64,000 nt of DNA from Budorcas taxicolor (taxonomy: Eukaryota; Chordata; Mammalia; Artiodactyla; Bovidae), in NCBI RefSeq assembly GCF_023091745.1, contig NC_068912.1:57006567-57070566 (forward strand), given 5' to 3'. The position numbers and the translations under genes were made by a program. Below the pieces are notes generated by a model that saw only the letters and a list, made by a program, of their open reading frames with translations, was not told the DNA's origin and did not search any database. Below are positions 56,948-64,000 of this stretch, piece by piece. Each line of letters starts with the position of its first letter. Within the stretch, counting starts at the first letter, position 1.

Positions 56948-57174
56948 TGTTAGTCTAATTAACAATCAGATCCATGGGCCTATCAGATCCATGGGCTCTT
57001 CTCTCCTAGTGATTCTGTGTCTGACCCGAATTCAGCTATCCATTACCAATGCCTCATCTAGACTTTTATCAATTCCAAAAACTATAACCCTTATAATAAC
57101 CATATTTCCCAACATTCCATTCTCTGACCATCATCTTTTCCCCTAGTACTCTCATTTCAACAAGCCTATCTCAG

Positions 57175-58002
57175 ATTCCAAGCTGGAATCAAGATTGCTG
57201 GGAGAAATATCAATAACCTCAGATATTCAAATGACACCACCCTTATGGCAGAAAGTAAAGAAGAACTAAAGAGCCTCTTGATGAAAGTGAAAGGGAAGAG
57301 TGAAAAAGTTGGCTTAGAACTCAACATTCAGAAAACTAAGATCATGGCATCCAGTCCCATCACTTCATGGCAAATAGATGGGGAAACAGTGGAAACAGTG
57401 TCAGACTTTATTTTGGGGGCTCCAAAATCACTGCAGATGGTGACTGCAGCCATGAAATTAAAAGACACTTACTCCTTGGAAGGAAAGTTATGACCAACCT
57501 AGACAGCATGTTAAAAAGCAGAGACATTACTTTGTCAACAAGGGTCTAGTCAAGGCTATGGTTTTTCCAGTGGTCATGTATGGATGTGAGAGTTGGACTA
57601 TAAAGAAAGCTGAGCACAGAAGAATTGATGCTTTTGAACTGTGGTGTTGGAGAAGACTCTTGAGAGTCCCTTGGACTGCAAGGAGATCCAACCAGTCCAT
57701 CCTAAAGGAGATCAGTCTTGAGCATTCACTGGAAGGACTGATGTTGAAACTGAAACTCCAATACTCTGGCCACCTGATGTGAAGAGCTGACTCACTGGAA
57801 AAGACCCTGATGCTGGGAAAGATTGAAGGCAGGAGGAGAAGAGGACAACAGAGGAGGAGATGGTTGGATGGCATCACCGACTTGATGGACATGAGTTTGG
57901 TAAACTCCTGGAGTTGGTGATGGACAGAGAGGCCTGGTGTGCTGCAGTCCATGGGGTTGCAAAGAGGTGGACACAACTGAGTGACTGAACTGAACTGAAC
58001 TG
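57175..58002 (+). mobile_element. BovB LINE, 5'-truncated, catalytic motif mutated
   Basis: Plus-strand BovB 3' part. The reverse-transcriptase motif reads YSND (57224-57235) instead of YADD, so the first catalytic Asp is Asn. Frame breaks occur near 57415 and 57545. The 7-bp repeat atctcag (57168-57174 and 58003-58009) is a likely target-site duplication. Confidence 0.93.
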
Positions 58003-58599
58003 ATCTCAGCTCTATAGTCCTACCATAGATCTCCCATCTATTACCCTACCAGCATGCCATTTGTGTCCAAGGTAAATTATCAGAATCACCGACCCTTGCA
58101 CGTACCTTCAAATCCCATGTCCTTTACTTCATACTACTCATTTGGTAAAGATTTCCCTAATTATCTATTCAGTATCCATGTATCTCTGACATGAAAAAAT
58201 ACAAAATCATAGTCTAGTCTCACACTCAGTGAGTTAAGTAGGAACAAGTGGGTCCACAACACTGCCTAGCAACTACACTACATTCCTTTAAAATCTATCC
58301 ACTTAACATTCTCCGGATGACTTTTCATGCCCCTTTATACATCTGCAAAATTTCAGCAATTCTCCCTTAACCTTTATAATCAGCTGATGAACTGCTTCCT
58401 TTTTATCTAAGAGGAGAAAAAAACAATCAGGAAACTTCTACACTTTTGGTCATCTTTCCTCCTACTACAGATGAGCTATATCTATGCCCCTAAGATTATT
58501 TTAAGGTTAATTTTTCCACCTGTGTATAAAATTGCCTCTCAAGGTTATCACACTACCAATTCTCCCCTTTCTTTTCAATAATGTATTTTCTCCATTTAC

Positions 58600-60400
58600 T
58601 GTATCATTCTTATCAGATTATAACTGTGCTTTTATTTCTCCTATCTTAAAAAAACAAGACAAAAATGGGCTAGACTCTACTTCCTCCTCTGGCTAGTGCT
58701 TCACTTCTCTATTCCTCTTTACAGTAGGACTCCTTCAAAGACTCATCTAAACTTAATGTCAACAGTTTCTTTCTTTCCACTGACACACAAGCTTTTGCCC
58801 ACACTGTTCCATTAAAGCTACTCATCCAGGTCAGCAATGACTTCAATGTTCTAAACCCAAAGGTCTACTAACAGCCCTCTTTTCCCTTGATCTGTCTAGA
58901 GATCACAGTAACACTCCTCTCACCTTTTACAGCTTAACCCGAGGCCACACACGTGGCTCACATCTTACCTCACTGCTCACTCCTTACCATTCTCCTTAGC
59001 TTGTTCCTCGGCTCTTTGTTGGAGTACCGCACGGCTCAGCCCCTGGTCTTTTTTCTCTCTCTACTCATGCTGTGCTGTGCTTAGTCCTCAGTCGTGTCCG
59101 ACTCTTTGCGACCCCATGGACTGCAGCCAGCCAGGAACTTCTGTCCATGGGGATTCTCCAGGCAAGAATATTGGAGTGGATTGCCATGCCCTCCTCCAGA
59201 GGATCTTCCCAACCCAGGCATTGAACCCAGATCTCCCACACTGCAGGCAGATTCTTTACCATCTGAGCCACCAGGGAAGCCCATGAGTAATGAAGTAGGT
59301 AGTCTATCCCTTCTCTAGGGGATCTTTCTGACCCAGGAATCAAACTGGGGTCTCCTGCATTGCAAGTGCATTCTTTACCAGCGAGCTACCAAGGAAGCCC
59401 CTCTCTCTACTTACTCCCTTGGTAATCTCATCTGGTCTCACAGATTTAAATATCCTTGATATAATGACAAATGTCTAATTTATCTACTTCACTCCCCCAC
59501 CAATATCCAGACTTGCATATCCTAAAACTGATTATCTCCACTTGAATGTTTCATTTCTCAAACTTAACATGTCTAAAACTGGGCTCCTGATATACCTGAC
59601 ATGCCTTCTCCACACCCAACCTGTTCCTCCTGGGGTATTCCCCATTTTAATGAACCAAAACGCCAATTCTTTCAGTTTCTCAGGCCAACACCTGCAGTTA
59701 ATTCTTGACACCTCTAGGTCTCATGTATAGAACATATATCAGCAAACCCTTGCTGTCTTTACCTTTAAAAACACACCCAGGGTTTGAGCACTTCTACCAT
59801 ATCTATCACAATCCCCCATCCAAGCTTCCATCATCTTCTGATTGGATTATTACCAAGTTATTGCAATAGGCTCCCAATAGGTCTGTCAGCTCACACTCTT
59901 GCCCTCTAACATCTATACTCAACAGAGCAGCAAGAATGATCTTGTTAAAAGCTAAATCAAACTGTGTCCCTCTTCAGCTCAAAATCCTCCAGACTTTATC
60001 TCCAAGTAAAGGTCAAAGTCCACAAAGAGTGGTTTCCAAAGCCTAGCTCCCTGTTTCCTTGATTAATCTTTAGCTAAACTCTATTTTGCTACCTGGACAT
60101 ACAGCTATGTTCCTGCTTGAGTTTTGTACTTCCTCTCCTGGAGCATCTCTAAGATGCCCGTGTGCTTTATTTTCTCACATCTTTCACATCTGTCTTCCCT
60201 GACTATGTAAATCTCTACTTCCCTGCTGTATTTTTCTCCAGTGCACTTATCGCTTCCTAATATACTATGTAACTGATAAAACATATTGATTTTCTATGCC
60301 CCTCTACCCCTAAACAGAATGTAGGTTCCATGAAGGCAGGAATATGATCTATTTTGTTTATACTCTATCCTTGATGTCTAGAATAGTGCTTTTAAAAATT
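58600..60400 (+). mobile_element. Ancient L2/CR1-type LINE, split by a SINE
   Basis: Diverged ORF2 traces occur in order: 'tcagcaatgacttcaatgtt', then around 59542-59730 a frame with LNMSKTGLL and a hydrophobic ILDTS-type segment, then 'ttattgcaataggctccc', 'cagcaagaatgatcttgtta' and a 3' tail with 'ttccatgaaggcaggaat'. The left boundary is uncertain. Confidence 0.65.
59066..59400 (-). mobile_element. Bov-tA SINE with duplicated tRNA head
   Basis: A normal minus Bov-tA to about 59280, followed by a second partial A unit ('gtaggtagtctatcccttct') and a second tRNA head ending aaggaagccc. A perfect 11-bp target-site duplication, ctctctctact, lies at 59055-59065 and 59401-59411. The duplicated structure therefore inserted as one unit. 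Confidence 0.92.
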
Positions 60401-61002
60401 ACAAGCAAATGTTTCTCTGATGGGTAAAAGGGTTCTAATGATAAAAAGAACTAATTTCTAATTCAGTTTCACTCTGAAGTTAAGAATACATTTCCAAGCA
60501 TCCGTTCCTCAGTGAATGCAGCCTATATATACATTTCCGGAGGAAAAAGAAAAAGATATGCTTTCTCCACACAGATGTGTTTGTATATCTAGACAGGATT
60601 TTTAAAATGTTTTACCATGGAATTTTACTTTCAAACTTACCAGAATAACTAACCTTTGTTTAGCCACTGAGTTCTACTGATGTTAATTTTGGGGAATTAA
60701 CGTAAAAAGAAAAACAACAAAACACCAAACAGAAAAACCCAGAAAGACCATCTTCACCTTCTAAGAACTACTACTGCTTAATTAAGAAAAAAGAAAAAAA
60801 ACTCTAGACCTCCTGCCACTGTAGCTCAATACGTAAACTTTCCCACTATTAAAAATAAAATATATTTACTAATCTTATAACCAGTTCTTCTGATTCCTTA
60901 TCTGTATGTGGATAATAATAGTACCTATCTCAGAGCATCAATGACTAGATTTTGTCTGAATGGCTGAGTTCCAAGCATTTGAATGGCTTTAAGGAGAATG
61001 CA

Positions 61003-61444
61003 TGAGGTGGCCAAAGTACTGGAGTTTCAGCTTTAGCATCATTCCTTCCAAAGAAATCCCACGGCTCATCTCCTTCAGAATGGACTGGTTGGATCTCCCT
61101 GCATTCCAAGGGACTCTCAAGAGTCTTCTCCAACACCACAGTTCAAAAGCATCAATTCCTCGGCGCTCAGCCTTCTTCACAGTCCAACTCTCACATCCGT
61201 ACAAGACTACTTTGGCCATCTTATGCGAAGAGTTGACTCATTGGAAAAGACTTTGATGCTGGGAGGGATTAGGGGCAGGAGAAGAAGGGGACGACAGAGG
61301 ATGAGATGGCTGGATGGCATCACTGACTCGATGGATGCGAGTCTGAGTGAACTCTGGGAGTTGGTGATGGATAGGGAGGCCTGGCGTGCTGTGATTCATA
61401 GGGTCGCAAAGAGTCAGACACGACTGAGCGACTGGACTGAACTG
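61003..61444. mobile_element. BovB LINE with 5' inversion (twin-priming structure)
   Basis: 61003-61209 is BovB in minus orientation. From about 61210 the 3' end continues in plus orientation to the actgaactga tail. The two parts meet within the same BovB region (ttggccacctcatgc-type sequence). One perfect 12-bp target-site duplication, aaggagaatgca, encloses both (60991-61002 and 61445-61456), so this is a single insertion. Confidence 0.93.
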
Positions 61445-61792
61445 AAGGAGAATGCAAGGATGAATGATTTTAACCGCAACCCCTATGCTGCACTGCTAGA
61501 ACATCAGGACAATATGAACAGGAAGTACTAATCTCCTTGGGCTTAAAATTGGTTCTGTGGAAGTGACTAATTTTGTTCTATGCCTAGTTTTGAAGGATTA
61601 ATATGCAGAAAGGAAAATCAAAGTGATGAGGCTTTTTAATTTTTTCTCCTTATTCCTTCTCTTGATATTCGTCTTTCAAATGTTATATATCCCTCCCCTG
61701 CTTTCATGGTTGCTCATTATGTAAATCTCAAACTCCTCATTACTTAAAGGGTGTTCATGAAATGACACTGCTTCATCATTCTAACCTCATCT

Positions 61793-63885
61793 CAGTTCAG
61801 TCGCTCAGCTGTGTCTGACTCTGTGACGCCATGGACTACAGCATGCCAAGCTTCCCTGTCCATTACCAACTCCAGTTTACTCAAGCTCATGTCCATCAAG
61901 TTGGTGATGCCGTCCATCCATCTAATCCTCTGTCGTCCCCTTCTCTTCCTGCCTTCAATCTTTCCCAGCATCAGGGTCTTTTCAAATCAGTCAGTTGTTC
62001 TCATCAGGTGGCCAAAGTATTGGAGTTTCAGCTTCAAGATCAGTCCTTCCAATGACTATTCAGGACTGATTTCCTTTAGGATTGACTGGTTGGATCTCCT
62101 TGCAGTCCAGAGGAGTCTCAAGAGACTTCTCCAATACCACAGTTCAAAAGCATCAATTCTTAGGTGCTCAGCTTTCTTTATAGTCCAACTCTCACATCCA
62201 TACATGACCACTGGAAAAACCATAGCTTTGACTAGACAGATTTTTGTTGCCAAAGTAATGTCTCTGCTTTTTAATATGCTGTCTAGGTTGGTCATAGCTT
62301 TTCTTCAAAGGAGAAAGTGTCTTTTAATTTCATGGCTGCAGTCACCAGTATCATCTTTTAGGATTTGAAATAGCTCAACAGGAATTCCATCACCTCCACC
62401 AGCTTTGCTTGTAGTGATGCTTCCTAAGGCCCACTTGACCTCACATTTCAGGATGCCTGGCTCTAGGTGAGTGATCACACCATTGTGGTTATCTGGGTCA
62501 TGAAGATCTTTTTTGTATAGTTCTTTGCATTCTTGCCACCTCTTCTTAATATCTTCTGCTTCTGTTAGGTCCATACCATTTCTGTCCTTTATTGTGCCCA
62601 TCTTTGCATGAAATGTTCCCTTGGTACTGCTAATTTCCTTCAAGAGACCTCTAGTCTTTCCAATTCTATTGTTTTCCTCTATTTCTTTGCACTGATCACG
62701 GATGAAGGCTTTCTGATCTCTCCTTTTCTCTGGAACTCTGCATTCAAATGGGTATATCTTTCCTTTTCTCCTTTGCTTTTACTTTTCTTCTTTTCATAGC
62801 TATTTGTAAGGCCTCTTCAGGCAGCCATATGGCTTATTTATATTTCTTTTTCTTGGGGATGGTCTTGATCCCTGTCTCCTGTACAATGTCATGAACCTCC
62901 ATCCATAGTTCTTCAGGCACTCTATGAGAGCTAGTCCCTTGAATCTAATTCTCACCTCCACTGTATAAAATCGTAAGGGATTTGATTTAGGTCATACCTG
63001 AATGGTCTAGTGGTTTTCCTACTTTCTTCAATTTAAGTCTGAATTTGGCAAGAAGGAGTTCATGATCTGAGCCACGGTCAGCTCCCGGTCTTGTTTTCAC
63101 TGACTGTATAAAGCTTCTCCATCTTCGGCGGCAAAGAATATAATCAATCTGATTTTGATATTGACCATCTGGTGATGTCCATGTGTAGAGTCATCTCTTG
63201 TGTTGTTGGAAGAGGGTACTTGCTTTGACCAGTGCATTCTCTTGGCAAAACTCTTGTTAGCCTTTGCCCTGCTTCATTTTGTACCCCAAGGCCAAATTTG
63301 TCTGTTACTCTTGGAATCTGTCTTCCTACTTTTGCATTTATTTCAGTCCCCTATTATGAAAAGGACATCTTTTTGGGGTGTTAGTTCTAGAATGCCTTGT
63401 AGGTCTTCATAGAACCATTCAACTTCAGCTTCTTCAGCATTACTGGATGGGGCATAGACTTGGATTACTGTGATACTGAATGGTTTGCCTTGGAAACGAA
63501 CAGAGATCATTCTGTCGTTTTTCAGATTGCATCTAAGTACCGCATTTCAGACTCTTTTGTTGTCTATGAGGGCTACTCCATTTCTTCTAAGGATTTCTTA
63601 CCCAGAATAGTGGATATACGGTCATCTCAGTTAAATTCACTAATTCCAGTCCATTTTAGTTCACAGATTCCTAAAATGTCATTGTCAGTGTTCACTGTTG
63701 CCAGCTCCTGTCTGACCACGTCTCATTTACCTTGATTCATGGACCTAACATTCCAGGTTCCTGTGCAATACTATTCTTTACAGCACCGGATGTTACTTCC
63801 ATTACCAGTCACATCTACAGCTGGGTGGTGTTTTTGGTTTGGCTCCTTCTCTTCATTCTTTTTGGAGTTATTTCTCCACTGTTCT
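61793..63885 (-). mobile_element. BovB LINE, longest copy, reverse-transcriptase core deleted
   Basis: About 2.1 kb of BovB on minus. 63885 to about 62900 encodes endonuclease-domain remnants, including QIDYIL and the catalytic SDH (63062-63070). The following segment leads into the reverse-transcriptase N-terminus. At about 62346 the frame jumps from ELFQILKDDT directly to GDCSHEIKRH, skipping the core with YADD. The minus frame 62305-62643 stays open across the join. The 5' end is cut by a SINE. Confidence 0.9.
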
Positions 63886-63891
63886 CCAAAT

Positions 63892-64000
63892 CACTCCAGT
63901 ATTCTCGCCTGGAAACCCCATGGACAGAGGAGCCTGGTAGGCTACAGTCCATGGGGTCACAAAGAGTCAGACACGAATGAGCAACTTCACTTTCAATGAC
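63892..64000 (+). mobile_element. BOV-A2/Bov-tA SINE, cut by window edge
   Basis: A-unit sequence from 'cactccagtattctcgcctg' to 'gcaacttcactttc' at the last base. It continues outside the window. Confidence 0.85.

Larger units (their letters stand above)
54695..64000 (-). other. SH3GLB1: SH3GLB1 upstream intron (partial)
   Basis: I found no minus-strand segment encoding the preceding BAR-domain end, so this whole stretch is taken as intron running past the window edge. It holds four BovB insertions, SINEs and an old LINE. Positions 54695-55579 and 60400-61000 contain no repeat that I recognise. Confidence 0.7.

Noticed and set aside
59542..59730. 62-codon plus-strand frame with a protein-like look
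   Set aside because: It matches the C-terminal ORF2 region of an ancient L2/CR1-type LINE and is interrupted on both sides.

Overview
This window is nuclear DNA from a ruminant, most probably a bovid. It is packed with retroelements restricted to or amplified in that lineage: BovB (RTE-type) LINEs, tRNA-derived Bov-tA and BOV-A2 SINEs, a CHR-type cetartiodactyl SINE, ruminant L1 and a short mariner-type MITE. Older mammalian repeats (MIR, L2-type LINE, MER5/hAT, MLT-type LTRs) lie beneath them. I see no sign of bacterial, viral-genome or organellar sequence.

The only protein-coding gene I can support is the 3' end of SH3GLB1 (endophilin B1) on the minus strand. The last coding exon is 53945-54052 and the penultimate exon is 54466-54694. 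Both have canonical splice sites and compatible phase, and together they encode the variable linker and the whole SH3 domain. Positions 54695-64000 are therefore upstream intron with no further exon that I can recognise. Positions below 53944 hold the 3' UTR and then intergenic DNA.

Layout. 1-5 kb: a degraded minus-strand endogenous retrovirus with two LTRs, a polypurine tract and an integrase remnant, then an old solo LTR. 5-7 kb: two BovB fragments. 7-15 kb: no young ruminant insertion, only ancient repeats. 15-35 kb: many SINEs with visible target-site duplications (TSDs), several LTR pieces near 21-24 kb, and an old LINE split by a SINE near 26 kb. 35-51 kb: an MLT-type LTR split by L1, a three-level nest at 40.4-41.7 kb, an L1-split MIR at 43 kb, a 57-bp BovB insertion at 44.05 kb and a 233-codon open BovB reverse-transcriptase fragment at 48 kb. 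51-54.7 kb: the SH3GLB1 3' region. 54.7-64 kb: an SH3GLB1 intron loaded with BovB copies in both orientations.

I found no CRISPR array, operon, toxin system or new gene system. The unusual content is structural: insertions whose TSDs show non-standard retrotransposition (5' inversions at 61.0, 47.2 and probably 43.2 kb, and a SINE/BovB composite at 16.1 kb), datable nested insertions, an in-frame BovB deletion that removes the reverse-transcriptase core, and small perfect hairpins. Repeat family names come from recognising consensus features, not from a database search.
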